The notes: generated by a model from the letters alone, not told the origin. A DNA stretch of 64,000 nt from Isoetes taiwanensis (GCA_021234155.1 JAJEKV010000004.1:12030109-12094108); one strand, 5' to 3'; positions 8,942 to 19,687 are shown, counted from the stretch's first letter. Numbers and translations: made by a program.

Positions 8942-10607
8942 TGTGACGTCCCCTACTCGCATACGGTGCACTCACCGTACACAAACAGGAGTTCATCCCC
9001 CATACCAGCTCCATGCTAATACAGGGCCCTCCACATAACACTGCAACCGTGACGGGTTCCAGTGGGAAGAGTGGAAGGGTCATTGCACCCCGTCTCCCTC
9101 AGGGCCTACCTAGCTGCGGAAGCGTAAACATACATGTCAGTAGCACATACATCAATATCATATGACCATCACGAAGGATGGTCCTCCACATATCTGCATA
9201 GACAAAGATCAGCACATCACATAGGGAATCCTACCCAAGGCTCAGACTCAAGGGATGATGGACGGACTTGGGTCTCTCGAGTTCATTGCGCATGTAATTC
9301 ATGGCAATGGATTTGGCTGGCATATGAACATAGCTTAGGGTGGTCCACTCCATCCGCCCCTCCTGTGCACACTTTGCAGAGTGGTCTGAAAAGTGTCGGG
9401 ACCTGACTGTAGCCCGCCGGATGCATAGCCAAGAGGGCTACTCCTGGGCTCATCCTCCCAGTTCCGATGGGGCAGGTAGGGATCACTCCCTCCAGAGATC
9501 TACATGCTGACTCAAGGTGACTAGAGGGCCACTGCCCGTGATTCCGTGAACCCATCGGAAAGTGAACACCACTTCACGGGTGTCGAGCCCATGCCTGCCC
9601 ACACGCAGCGGGCAAGCCATTGGACCTAGTCGCAATGATCCCCGTAGGCTTTTTACACACCGTAGGGATCGCTCATGAGTCGGGACATGAACCTCCTTCT
9701 CTGCCCGGCCCGGCCCCTTCACCCACATCCCGGTGTGGCTCTTGTGCACAGGCCGAATCTACAGTGTGCTAGAGAGGCTACTCTAGGAGCATCAACTACA
9801 AAGCTTTAGGTCTCTACCCCCCTTCCCAATACAAGGAGTTCATAGAGATACATCATCCATATACATCACAGAAGAACTAAAGAACAAGATCTAACCTACA
9901 ACATAGGGTTAGGTTCTTTAGTTAGAATCTGCTATCTAGAGATCTGAATGGCCAATCTAATAGGCTAAACCTACTGATTCAATGACTAAAATAGGGTTTA
10001 GACTATCTAATTGGCCAAATACCTGATCCTTGAGAGGCTCCCCCTGATCTGAGCTCGACCATCCTGCTGAAACGCTCGAATCTAGAGAAACTAAGGATGC
10101 AACTCTCCTAATCCGAGTCTGGGATGCGGTTTTGGCTGTTGAGGCAGCCAAAACAGAGTCCTGAAGCCCTAAAATCGAAAATTGGGCTAGTTAGGGTTTC
10201 CTACCCTAAATAGACAAGGGAGTTGGCTAGGGTTTCCAATTATCCCCTTTTGGCATGTGGGATAATTGGAGCATGGGCCCACTTGCCTTTAAGGGCTAGG
10301 TGGCCAAATGTGCACACATGGAAATGTGTGCCCACATTAATGTGTACATTGGAAAATGTGCACATTAATTGCACCTATGGGTGTGGCCCACTTGGCATGA
10401 AGTGTCCACTTGGAAATGTGTGCCCACATTAATGTGTACATTGGAAAATGTGCACATTAATAGTTGCACATATTTCTGGCAAGTTGCCCCCTAGGCTACT
10501 CACCTGGCTAGCACGCCAGCGCGTCACGCCACCGGAGTGGGCGGTACGCATGACGAGGCAAAGACGGTATACGCCCCGGGGTCAGATAATCGCGGCCGAA
10601 CGTCACA
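8942..10607 (-). repeat. 5' LTR of the gypsy element (1666 bp)
   Basis: Read on the plus strand the segment begins TGTGACGT and ends ACGTCACA, the short inverted termini (TG...CA) expected of an LTR. The inner edge lies one base from a tRNA-Met primer site, and the outer edge cuts LINE coding sequence. The second LTR is outside the window, so direct LTR-LTR comparison is not possible here. The ends are called from the terminal inverted bases and the LINE junction. Confidence 0.8.
10319..10461. repeat. 51 bp direct repeat inside the LTR
   Basis: Two identical 51 bp copies, 10319-10369 and 10411-10461, lie 41 bp apart. Each begins TGGAAATGTGTGCCCACATT. The unit is rich in short inverted words (TGTGCACA-like). 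It sits in the upstream (U3-side) part of the minus-oriented LTR, where retroelement enhancers often occur. A regulatory role is inference only. Confidence 0.85.
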
Positions 10608-11033
10608 ATTGAGAGCATAGTTGATGAAGTTCCAGTGGACAGTATCAAATGCTTTCGAGAAATCCAACTTAAGGAGAACACAGTTTTGGCCAGAATGCTT
10701 ATTCCAGTGGAGACCCTCAACAACAGCAATATAATTATCTAAAATATATCTATTTGGGAGAAATGCTGACTGAGAGGGATTGATAACTTTTTGGAGGTAG
10801 CTCTTAATCCTATTGGCAATGATTTTAGCACACACTTTATAAGAAGTATTGGTCAAAGAGATTGGTCTCCAATCAGTGAAAGTTGAGGGATCCTCTTTCT
10901 TAGGAATCAGAGAAATAAGCCCAGCTGAAATAGCAGGATGCAGATGATTGGAGTTCCAAAAACCATGGATCATTCTAGAGAAATCAACTGGAAAATATCC
11001 CAAAATGAATGTAGAAATCTGGTTGGAAGCCAT
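10608..11033 (-). pseudogene. LINE ORF2 reverse transcriptase, truncated
   Basis: The frame holds DWRPISLTN, ANRIK, QSAFLPNR and LLKLDFSKAFDTVHW, which are RT motifs 1 to A of plant LINEs including the first catalytic Asp. It ends in LTR sequence of the gypsy element after FINYAL. Motif C and the C-terminal zinc domain are outside the window. Confidence 0.85.
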
Positions 11034-11115
11034 CGGGGACTGTGGCTTTTCCCTTTGGCAAGAGAAGATAAGATTCTAAAAATTTCCTCAACACTAGGCG
11101 TGATTGGAAAGATTA

Positions 11116-12483
11116 TCATTCATGGTTTCGGTCTCCTCTGTTGCCGATTAATTGGGATATTTTGGACCATATCATAGAAGATATTAGCCCATCGACAAAG
11201 ATTGGGAAGAAAGGATTGTTGAGAAAAAGCTCAAAGATACTTGGAGTTGAAGAACCTTGAGATTTCAAGCAGTGATTTACAAGACTAGAATTGTCATCTG
11301 CAGTGACTTTGGTGATGCTGGATTTGAGCAGCTTGTTTTTGGCAACCCTGAAGAAAAATTTTGAATTGCCCTTGTCTAGATTGGCATGATATTTTAGTTT
11401 GCAAGATATAGCAGCACCTTTAGCTTCAAATTCTTCAATCACTTTTATAGAGTTTTCCAGATTCCCTTCCAAGATATGAAGATTAGGATTTAAGGGGTCA
11501 TTTTGAAGCTGCATCCTCACATTCTTAATATTCTGCAAGTATTTATTTTTTTCAGCATTCTTCTGAGTGAGATGATTTTTAGCCCATTTCTTAATCCAAT
11601 CTTTTGCAGCCTTGACATTGGCATAGAATTCTTTCATTGTGGAGGAATTGTTTAGGCTGACTCTTGGAAGATTAGAATAGAAGGATATGAAATCAGAACA
11701 AAAGGCCTCAGATTTTAGAAGAGAGCAATTGAATTTGAATGGAATATTGCCCTGTCTTTTTGGAGAGATCTCGTGCCTAATGGTTAAAAATTGGGGCTGA
11801 TGGTCTGAGATGGAGGTACACTCATCACTGGTTACAAGACAGTTATCCCAGAAGCCATTGGTCAGATTAGTGATATAGAATCTATCAAGAGCACAAAAAA
11901 CTCTCTTGTTGCCTTCTTGCTTATTACTCCAGGTGAATTTAGCAGTAGATGAAGGAATGTGGTGCAGAAGATGGTTATCAATAAGATTATCCCAAGAAGT
12001 CTTTTCATTAGAGGATAAATTTAATTGTTTCCCAACCTTTAAGTCCCAAGATGGGGTATTGTTAAAATCTCCCCCTAAAATCCAGGTCGAAATAGCTTGA
12101 TTTTGCAACCACCTGTTTATAGACTGCCATTGTGAATCTCTCTCCCTGGAGTCAGTTGAAGCATAAATATTTATAATACCAAAATCATTACCAGCAGAGG
12201 AGAAGGTGACAGCTTGCCATCTGTTACATGGACTATTGAAAATGGACGAGTGTTTGATATTATTCCATATAATACATAAGCCACCCGAGGTACCAGTGGC
12301 TTCAATCCAGATAGATGCACTCCCTGGGGAAATCCAGTCAGCCAAATTTGAACATTCAAATTGAGGCAATCTCAATTCTTGGAGCATGATTATGTCAGCA
12401 TTATAATGCTTGATTTGTGCTATTGTTCTTCTCCTTTTAAGAGGCCCTTTAATGCCTCTTAAATTCCAAGACAAAATCTTCAT
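11116..12483 (-). CDS. LINE ORF2: AP-like endonuclease and linker
   Basis: 455 residues starting MKILSWNLRG. The endonuclease signature is complete: SWNLRG (5-10), catalytic LQEL (34-37), GGDFN (137-141) and SDHQP (226-230). It nicks the target DNA to prime reverse transcription. Residues 250-440 are the linker before RT. The frame is lost at about 11116, and RT goes on in another frame. Confidence 0.85.
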   Translation of the reverse strand: MKILSWNLRGIKGPLKRRRTIAQIKHYNADIIMLQELRLPQFECSNLADWISPGSASIWIEATGTSGGLCIIWNNIKHSSIFNSPCNRWQAVTFSSAGNDFGIINIYASTDSRERDSQWQSINRWLQNQAISTWILGGDFNNTPSWDLKVGKQLNLSSNEKTSWDNLIDNHLLHHIPSSTAKFTWSNKQEGNKRVFCALDRFYITNLTNGFWDNCLVTSDECTSISDHQPQFLTIRHEISPKRQGNIPFKFNCSLLKSEAFCSDFISFYSNLPRVSLNNSSTMKEFYANVKAAKDWIKKWAKNHLTQKNAEKNKYLQNIKNVRMQLQNDPLNPNLHILEGNLENSIKVIEEFEAKGAAISCKLKYHANLDKGNSKFFFRVAKNKLLKSSITKVTADDNSSLVNHCLKSQGSSTPSIFELFLNNPFFPIFVDGLISSMIWSKISQLIGNRGDRNHE

Positions 12484-12514
12484 GGCAAGGGTCTAAGAGC
12501 AAGAACAGTTGAGC

Positions 12515-14203
12515 TTAATGATTTCTCAATTTTTTTTTTTGTCTAGTATTGGCTGCAGGAGTTTCAGATGAGGCTTGACCTTTCTTATGCTTTGTCTTTT
12601 TTCCCCCCTTATATTTCTCTGACCTAGAGGAGTTGGATTTATCAATCATATTATCAGAGGGGTTTTGGAGAAATGAGTCATCTTCCCAATTGACTACATT
12701 GAAGGTATTGGGATCAGAGTTTTCCTTTAAGTCAATGAGATCAGCTGAAGAATGTTGACACTCCCAAAACTTAGATTTACAACACTCAGGATTTAATAAA
12801 GGACTAGAAATGAAATTATCTGGAGTAAGAGGGACTTGCCTGGAAGAGAGTTGCTCCAATTCCTTATTGTTTGAGTTCTGCTTTTGATTCTCTTGGCCTA
12901 GTAGAACTTGCATATTACTGACCTCTGGATTATTTTCAGATTCTGCTCTGGGACCATTTCCATTTATTTTGAGAAAATCTTGGCTCAAATCCTCTTTGTT
13001 ACATAATTTACCTATGTCTCCATCTCCTTCTGTATAAACCCCTTTTTTGCTGACTGTATTTTCAGTTTGCTTGATATTCTGTTTTCCAAGATCCCTATTT
13101 TCTGGTAAATTTTCTTGTGAATCCATAACCACCAAAGAATTCAATGACATGTCATGTTGAAGATCTGCCAGCTGGTTTGCAATGACTGGGGAAAGACCAC
13201 CAAATTTATCTGGAAGTGGTGGCTGAGTATCAATATTTGGAGAGAGGTCAATGAGATCAGGTTCATTGGGGGCTAGGTTTGTATGATTTAAAGATGAAGG
13301 GACAAAGGTAATTGGCTCCAATGTGTCTGCACAAAAATCTTCAGGTAAATCAGTTAGAATGTTAAAAGTATTAGAGCAGATAACCTTTGAAGCAGAATTA
13401 TCAGAAGAGGTGTCTTTAGAAGAGTTGGCGTCCATCTCCTGAAGTACTGGTGAGGAAATAACTCGAGTTGGTGATGCTGAAGAAATAGAGGCTATGATTT
13501 TTTCATTGGCCTGCTTAAATTCCCTGTTTGCTTCAGTATAACTCATATCCTTCAGTTTGGGGCCAATAGGCTCAGTTTCTCTATTTTGCTCAGTATTTTC
13601 AATATGTATAATTAATGGAACCTCATTTCCATTGATTATTGATTTGTTTGCTTTGACTGAATTCTTGTCTCTGCAATTTCTGTCAATAATACCATTGATG
13701 TCATGCTTGTCATGAAGCTTCCTTTTATCATTTGCATTTGTTTTCAAGGCTGAATGTATAACAATTCCTTTGTTATACTGTTTATTCTGCAGCTTATTGG
13801 CAGCAATGTCCTTACTAGATTTCATAATAGCACTCAAAGTATTATTGAGGTCCACTGTGCTGTGTGTCATGGGAGCCTTTCCCTTTAGAAGAACTCTGTC
13901 TTGAATTTTGTCTTGTTTTGACCTTTCTTCTTGAAACTGATCTTGCAGTGAATTTTTCTGAATGGAAGCTTTACTTTTATTGAATGTATCCATGTTGCCT
14001 CTGATTAAGACATTCACTTTGGCAATAGGCTGAGATAAACTTGAGAATCTAGATAGAGATGAAAATCCAGATAGTTGGCTCCCAGTTTGAACATGGTCAG
14101 CTGCCATTTTTGATTGAGCCATATCTCTTTTCTTTTGTATTCTTCTGTAACTACCATTGGTATTCCAGGAGCTGATTTTTTCCCATTTGTTATCCACATT
14201 CAA
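12515..14203 (-). CDS. LINE ORF1, C-terminal part (long low-complexity tail)
   Basis: About 560 codons open, in a frame offset by one from ORF1. The first in-frame ATG is about 14122; the frame is open a little further up, past the ORF1 stop. The protein is Asn/Ser/Lys/Glu-rich with no domain and ends in a very basic stretch (KGGKKTKHKKGQ). The size and position suggest it is the tail of ORF1, separated by one frameshift or by programmed shifting near 14200-14225. It ends 31 bp before the ORF2 start. Confidence 0.6.
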   Translation of the reverse strand: MNVDNKWEKISSWNTNGSYRRIQKKRDMAQSKMAADHVQTGSQLSGFSSLSRFSSLSQPIAKVNVLIRGNMDTFNKSKASIQKNSLQDQFQEERSKQDKIQDRVLLKGKAPMTHSTVDLNNTLSAIMKSSKDIAANKLQNKQYNKGIVIHSALKTNANDKRKLHDKHDINGIIDRNCRDKNSVKANKSIINGNEVPLIIHIENTEQNRETEPIGPKLKDMSYTEANREFKQANEKIIASISSASPTRVISSPVLQEMDANSSKDTSSDNSASKVICSNTFNILTDLPEDFCADTLEPITFVPSSLNHTNLAPNEPDLIDLSPNIDTQPPLPDKFGGLSPVIANQLADLQHDMSLNSLVVMDSQENLPENRDLGKQNIKQTENTVSKKGVYTEGDGDIGKLCNKEDLSQDFLKINGNGPRAESENNPEVSNMQVLLGQENQKQNSNNKELEQLSSRQVPLTPDNFISSPLLNPECCKSKFWECQHSSADLIDLKENSDPNTFNVVNWEDDSFLQNPSDNMIDKSNSSRSEKYKGGKKTKHKKGQASSETPAANTRQKKKLRNH

Positions 14204-15315
14204 ATTATGTTTACCTTTTCGACGGGTTCCCGAACTTTAAACCCCCTGCTTGATGAGTCAGGAGCAGATCCCCGCTTTCCATTTTCTGATGAGCTTGCTT
14301 TTCCTGAATAGTCTGAGCATTTTGAGCAAGATAGATGCCTACAATTACAATTATGGCAGAAATTTGGTAGGCCAACCCATCTTAATTGAATAGAAGCATT
14401 AGAGCCAAAGAAGTCAATGAAAGGAATTGAGGTGGGGATTGGCTTGGAGAAGTAAACTTGCACATAGCATCTTGGAGGCTGAGTTGAAAAGAATTCAGTT
14501 GCTATGTATGTTCCAATAGAATTGAAAATTTTTGAGAAACATTCTTCATGCCAGTAGATAGGACTCAGATCATTCATTTGAACATGAGCAATACATAGTT
14601 TTTCAAAGTCAGAAAGAGAGAGCTTGGGAGTCCATTTGAGAAAATGCAGTTGAAAGGTATCACAGGTGACTCGACCAGTTTTAAGAAGGAAATCAGCAGT
14701 TCTGGAGGAGCCAGCCTCAATCATGATGTAAGGGAAATTAAGCCAGAATATAGAGTTAATGACAATTCCTTTATGAAGTCTAAGCAACTGATCCCATAAT
14801 CTCTCAATTTTGAGTCCAACTTTATCCACCCTAACCAAAACAGCAGTATTTTGTAGGGATTGAATTCTAGAAGCTATAACATTGGAGTGAAGATCAATAC
14901 CTTTGAATGAAAGAACTGATGGCGGTATTTGAGCTTTCATATTTTCCAAATGATTTGCCAGTTCTTGATCAGAGAGAATTTCTTGTGTTGGCCTAGGAGG
15001 TCCAGTTCTGATGGGAATGCCGTTTGCATCAAGAGATGGGACGCCATTATAGCCTGGATCTTTGGAGAGGTCATCCCAGATTGGAGTGGATCTATCAAGA
15101 TGATGCATTCCTTTGGATTGCAAACCTGGGTCAGAGAAATCCCCAAATTTTATGAAAGAAGAGGGTTGCTCATGGAGTTTACCTAACTGTGAAAGCAGCT
15201 CGGCTCGATCACTGGCGGACAGGAGCATAAACTTGTGAATGAACGAAATGGAACTGGTGTTTAGGGATTTTGCAGGGGGAAATTTTATTTTTTTGGGAAT
15301 TTCAGCCGGAGCCAT
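14200..15315 (-). CDS. LINE ORF1, N-terminal part (nucleic-acid binding)
   Basis: 371 residues starting MAPAEIPKK. Residues about 150-330 have the spacing of the DUF4283-type domain of plant LINE ORF1 proteins, ending in WVGLPN. A Cys/His cluster CHNCNCRHLSCSKC follows, close to a C-x2-C-x4-H-x4-C knuckle but shifted by one residue. The tail is basic. The frame ends at TGA (14202-14200), where the next open frame overlaps. It probably coats the LINE RNA with the downstream half. Confidence 0.75.
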   Translation of the reverse strand: MAPAEIPKKIKFPPAKSLNTSSISFIHKFMLLSASDRAELLSQLGKLHEQPSSFIKFGDFSDPGLQSKGMHHLDRSTPIWDDLSKDPGYNGVPSLDANGIPIRTGPPRPTQEILSDQELANHLENMKAQIPPSVLSFKGIDLHSNVIASRIQSLQNTAVLVRVDKVGLKIERLWDQLLRLHKGIVINSIFWLNFPYIMIEAGSSRTADFLLKTGRVTCDTFQLHFLKWTPKLSLSDFEKLCIAHVQMNDLSPIYWHEECFSKIFNSIGTYIATEFFSTQPPRCYVQVYFSKPIPTSIPFIDFFGSNASIQLRWVGLPNFCHNCNCRHLSCSKCSDYSGKASSSENGKRGSAPDSSSRGFKVREPVEKVNII

Positions 15316-15498
15316 TTAAAGTTTGAAAGAATGCAGGGGAAACCAACAAGAGGGAACGAGAAAAAGAAGGATAAATGGAAAATGGAGGGTAACTGTTACA
15401 GAGGGAAAAGAAGCAAAGCAGAGATGCTAACTATCAATTAGAAGGATCGAAATACCAAAGATTTGCCATAAATTGCAAAAAAGGCACAGAATTGAAAT

Positions 15499-17671
15499 TC
15501 ATTGCTCAGAGTAAACTTTCACTATTATCTTTTCCTCCATCCAATCACAATTGACTCTAAAGATACCTGTTGCCGATTTGTGCTTGCTGCCAACGAATTC
15601 CTCTAACCAAGAATCAAGCATTTGGACTTCAAATTCTGTGCAACTCGGAACAAAGGAGTATTCTTTCTGGAAAAGATGATCTGGAAACCACTGATCTACA
15701 ATTAAGGAGTTCCACAATTCAGATGGTGAGCCCCTAAGAAAACCACATGTAAATCTTGCACCCTGTTTGACAATTGCAAAGATTTTAGTTTCCATAGAAA
15801 GCTAGAATTTAGATGAATCCGAATTTGCTGACCCTCTACAGGGCCAGCTAGTAGATCCCCCTGAAATCTCTGTCAAACTGGAATCAATTCAGAGATGGAG
15901 GTCGAAATTCTGCCAAGAAATGATTTGTAACAGAAAAGGAGGGAAAAGACAAATAAAACAAGATTTTAGGCGCACGTCCCCCATTTATGCATGCTAAGTT
16001 ATCATTATAAGCTAGTTTTCAAATGATGAAATTTACAGTGCAATTGATCGTACATTAACTTCATCTTTGATTTGTGCATAAACAATGGACATTGACATAT
16101 TTAACACACATCAAATGTTTAAGTTGTCAAGGTTTAACTTCAACTATTGCAATGTGAAAGTGTAGAGTTGGGGCATATGGGGATATAGAAACAGTAAACA
16201 GATGTTTCAAAATAGAAACTCGAAATTGTGAAAGTGTTCTGCTCTGTAATTTTCATCTAGCTAAGAAACCCTTTGCTGACCATTTTGGGATCCCCCAATA
16301 AGTTACTGCAGTATGTGTAGCAACATGTCAGCTCATTCTCCATCAATTTGGGTAGAATAAGTGCCAATACATGGTTATTATGAACATTTTCTACCTAGTA
16401 CATAGGAGCACTTATTTGCATTATGTACCAGTACTTGCGCAAAGGATTTGATGACCCTTGTCTTGGCATATATACCCGCGAGTTTAACAGAAGAATCACA
16501 AGCATTCATATAAGGCATGCTCCATATTCTGAAAATCTGTTACACCAAGCATTACTCATAGTCTTGACTAAAAGAGTTTTATGTTATCGGATACAGCACA
16601 CACGACCTTATACTTACAAAAGCAAATAGATCTGATAACCCACGAGCAGGATAAAAGCAATGATCATTTTGAAAAATCTGAGCTGCAAGAAGACGGATTA
16701 TGTAAGAGCGCTTTAAAACAACGCTCTTAAGCCAGCCTACCAAACTTTCTCAATGCTTCTCTTGGCCTGCCATTAGTAGATGATAAATAAATAGTCGTAG
16801 CATTCCGTAGGTCTTTCATTCATGCAGATGTTAACATATGCAGTTTAGTTAACCTGCAATGTGTAAGATAATATACAGGGAGGACCAATTCTTACTTGCG
16901 TGATACAAATGACTAATTCTTACTTGCATGATGCAAATGATTTATTCTGGAACACAACATCCTATTTTATAAAATTCATGATATGATGCACAGAATAGAC
17001 ATCTATAAGTAACAAATGGCATGACAGAGAGCAAAATAGCATGCAGAAAAATATCAATAGCAAATATTTTACGTGTCTTAACTCAAGCCAATATGATTCC
17101 ACCATCACTCATATAAGAAACGTTTGATAGATACCTATGAGAATAAAACTTCCAGGATCAAATCCAATCATTCCCTTTCCATTGGCATCTTGACATACGG
17201 CAAGACCTGCAAGACAACAAAGAGTGCATTATTCATAGCATGTAGAGAACGAATTTAAATACCTGTCCCTATGCTTAGGGGCATAAAAGCAATGCATGAA
17301 CTTCAGAGAACTAAAACAGTAAAGCTACTTATAAAACAGAACATTTGAGATGAATGCAAATTGATATGAGGCACCTCTAGAAAATGTTCATTCGCATAAC
17401 AATGCTCTATATGTTGTTGCAGATCCTAACCTGGCCAACCTCATCCATAGCCATTATCAACATAGCCAGGCTTCTGAGACTTCTGAGATTCACTGTAAGG
17501 AACTAAAGAACAAAAGAACATGAGCTATTTGTTACCTGGAAAAGCAAGCGGTTTGCAGTCGCCCAGATCTGTGGCAAATAGCAGAGCTTGTATTTGTATA
17601 GTACCCAGGGCAAAATCCGATTCTGCTGGGTGTGCACATCCCCCAAGTTCCAGCCAGAACCTTTCCAAAAG
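15499..17671 (-). CDS. Split gene of unknown function (four phased exons)
   Basis: Minus-strand exons 17671-17536, 17206-17135, 16682-16618 and 15801-15499 each have AG acceptors and GT donors and join in one open frame of about 190 residues ending at a stop at 15499. Landmarks: FWLELGGCAHPAESDF in exon 1, GMIGFDPGSF in exon 2, NDHCFYPARGLSDLF in exon 3, CGFLRGSPSELWNSL and GIFRVNCDW in exon 4. The fit of all phases argues for a real gene. The first coding exon is not found; it may be upstream of 17671 or lost. I do not recognise the family. The last exon is clearly related to the ORF at 45308-45652 (ungapped match around CGF/CGW and GIFRV/GIFKV). The last exon alone could instead be read as an upstream ORF of the adjoining LINE. 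Confidence 0.55.
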
Positions 17672-17736
17672 CTTTTAGAGTTTTGCAAACGGCTACTACC
17701 AAAGGTTGAGTTGCTCAAATCACGCTCAGCGTGCAT

Positions 17737-18179
17737 TATCTCCTTCGGCTAAAACACACCTCGGTTTTTCAAGTAATCAAGATATGCATTTGATAAAAGA
17801 CATCCCGAACCTACAACCGTAACTCCAATTACACAGAATCAAAGAAATCGAAGTCTTCTGTATGAATAACTTAGCAGCCTTCTTCGCCCTTGAATCCAAC
17901 CCGTAGTTAAAGGAAGCTATTTATGCATGTCACAACCCATTCCGAAGCTGCCAACTATTGCACAGATGTCTCCGTAGCAGACACACAGATATCTGCTTCA
18001 ACCTTATCCGTTATCCGGTTTGCCTGTCGATAATTCCGTGGTCGCGGTTTACCTGTCGCTAATTCCGTGGTCGTGACGAAGAAGCAGGCCCCTAGCTTTT
18101 GCGGGACCAAAGATTCCTCCCGCTAATAATTATCCTTCCTATTATAAGGCAGTTACATTTTTGTGTTCGCACGTAATTT
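17737..18179. other. No gene seen
   Basis: Upstream of the split gene. A short duplicated word (about 20 bp, around 18020-18075, ending AATTCCGTGGTCG) is the only structure noticed. Confidence 0.4.
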
Positions 18180-18541
18180 CTTCCTTACAAATTAGGAGCA
18201 TGACACGTTGCATTGAGGCATTTATGGCATTAATTTCAGATTTGAGGCATTTATGAGCATTTATGGCGGAGGAAGATATGAGCATTACCATAGAATGACA
18301 CGTTGCATTCATCGCATTTAAGGCAGATTTGTGCACTTTGCATTTATTGCGGCCATTAATACACTTTGCATTTTTTTGTGGCCATCAATACGCTTTGAAT
18401 TTATTGCGAATTATCAAAGCACGACATGTGTGCAGCCATTAATACCTTTTGCATTTATTGCGACCATTAATATGCTTTGCATTTATTGCGGCCATTAATA
18501 CGCTTTGCATTTATTGCGAATTATCAAAGCACGACATGTGT
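18180..18541. repeat. AT-rich satellite-like array, left block
   Basis: Tandem words of the type GCATTTATTGCGGCCATTAA, TACGCTTTGCATTTATTGCG and AATTATCAAAGCACGACATG recur with variations. The same units resume at 22259-22460. The two blocks were one array before the element at 18542-22258 inserted, as the join ACAT-GTGT-GCAC matches the intact unit. Confidence 0.85.
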
Positions 18542-18784
18542 AAGTCGTATTTAATTAAAGTGGGACTCATTCCATTCCCATTTTTTTTCGGAACCCTGTT
18601 AATTTACATGAAAAAGAGCACCCCGACCCGAAAACTATCCTTAATTCGATTTTTTGTCTAGAACTCTGCATCGAAGCTTTCCTCCAGTTTTCCCTGATTA
18701 GCGAGTCGAGAACAAGAACAATGCAACTGAAACAAAGGAAATTCATTAAAGATTGAAATCAAAGTTCTAGATTGAAACCAAAGT

Positions 18785-19063
18785 TTACAATGGTTGAAGA
18801 TACCATGATGGTCGGGCTGACACAAATATTACATCATCTTCGCACACAGACCACCTACTGGGAACAACATACAGAGCAAGGTCTGAGGCGTTCCAAGCCA
18901 CAAGAGCAACTTGAAGAGAATAGAAATCTGAACACGCTAGCCTGACATGGCTCCCGATCATGTCCTTTCTGTTCGCGATTTGTACTGGGAAAGGCAAAAT
19001 CAAGTTAGTGCAAGTGATGCTACAGACAATACAAATAAGAGAACAACCAGTTCTAAGGGCCAT
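18785..19063 (-). other. Weak 92-residue ORF inside the inverted-repeat element
   Basis: Open frame with an N-terminal hydrophobic stretch (SLICIVCSITCTNLILPF). No family is recognised. It may be a fragment captured by the element or a chance frame. Confidence 0.2.
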
Positions 19064-19182
19064 TTCTGAAGAATGTAGGTATGAGGCCTTTCTCGACTAG
19101 AGCCCAAAAAAACAAAAAAACAAGGGAAAAAAAATTCCTTCTTTTTCTAAGTAGGCAAAAAAAAAAAACATTTTGAGGGCCG

Positions 19183-19687
19183 TTCTCGACTCGCGAGTCG
19201 AGAAAGACCCTCAAGGCCCCTCTAATGGCCTTTCTCGACTCGCGAGTCGAGAAACGTAGCTCAGAGTAAAAAAAATTTTTTTTCCTTTTTTTTTTACTAG
19301 GAAAAAAAAAGTTTTTTTTTCAAGAAATTTTTTTTTAAGGGCCTTTCTCGACTCGTGGGTCGAGAAAAGCATCTGAGAGTAAAAAAACGCAGTTTTGGGG
19401 GGTTGAGAAAGGAAGCTCGAAGTGAAAAACAGAGTTCTGAGGTCGAGAAACGCAGTCCTGAGGACCTTTCTCGACTCGCGAGTCGAGAAAGGCAGCTCAA
19501 AGGAAAAACGCAGGTTTTAAGGGTTAGAAGGCCTTTCTCGACTCGCGAGTCGAGAAAGGCAGCTCAAAGCGAAAAACGCAGGTTTTAGGGGTCAAAAGAC
19601 CTTTCTCGACTCGCGAGTCGAGAAAGGCAGCTCAAAGCGAAAAAACACAGGTTTGAGGGTCTTTCTCAACTCGCGAGTCGAGAAAGG
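19183..19687. repeat. Array of seven 22-28 bp palindromes
   Basis: Core half-site CTTTCTCGACTCG is followed directly by its reverse complement. Copies lie at 19183-19204, 19229-19254, 19342-19369 (one arm altered), 19465-19492, 19532-19559, 19600-19627 and 19661-19687. The last four are spaced 67-68 bp and are joined by similar GGCAGCTCAAAG...CGCAGGTTT spacers. Half-sites occur near 18700, 19090 and 19442. Such arrays can form cruciforms or bind a dimeric protein. No function is known. Confidence 0.9.

Larger units (their letters stand above)
1..10607 (-). mobile_element. Ty3/gypsy LTR retrotransposon, 5' part, decayed
   Basis: On the minus strand the order is 5' LTR (8942-10607), primer binding site, a leader with two extra ORF modules, gag, protease, RT, RNase H and integrase. 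That is the Ty3/gypsy order. The 3' end lies left of the window. The outer LTR edge (10607) joins LINE reverse transcriptase sequence directly, so this element inserted into the LINE at 10608 onward. Coding parts are full of short indels and stops, so it is no longer autonomous. The distance from primer site to recognisable gag (about 4.5 kb) is unusually long and holds the extra modules. That the whole 1-8940 stretch is one element is inferred from common strand and order. Confidence 0.85.
10608..15315 (-). mobile_element. LINE (non-LTR) retrotransposon, cut by the gypsy LTR
   Basis: On the minus strand an ORF1-type protein (15315-12515, in two frames) is followed by ORF2 (from 12483) with an endonuclease and the start of reverse transcriptase. 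The RT stops exactly where the gypsy LTR begins (10607/10608). The rest of RT and the tail must lie left of the window beyond that element. Long open frames show it was fairly intact when interrupted. The 5' end is uncertain; it is at least 15315. Confidence 0.85.

Noticed and set aside
17503-17736. 77-residue frame starting MHAERDLSNS as the first exon
   Set aside because: Its phase leads to a stop in the next exon; another frame of the same exon (from 17671) joins all later exons.
19183-19687. CRISPR-like array
   Set aside because: Repeats are full palindromes with similar, not unique, spacers in a eukaryotic genome; no cas genes.
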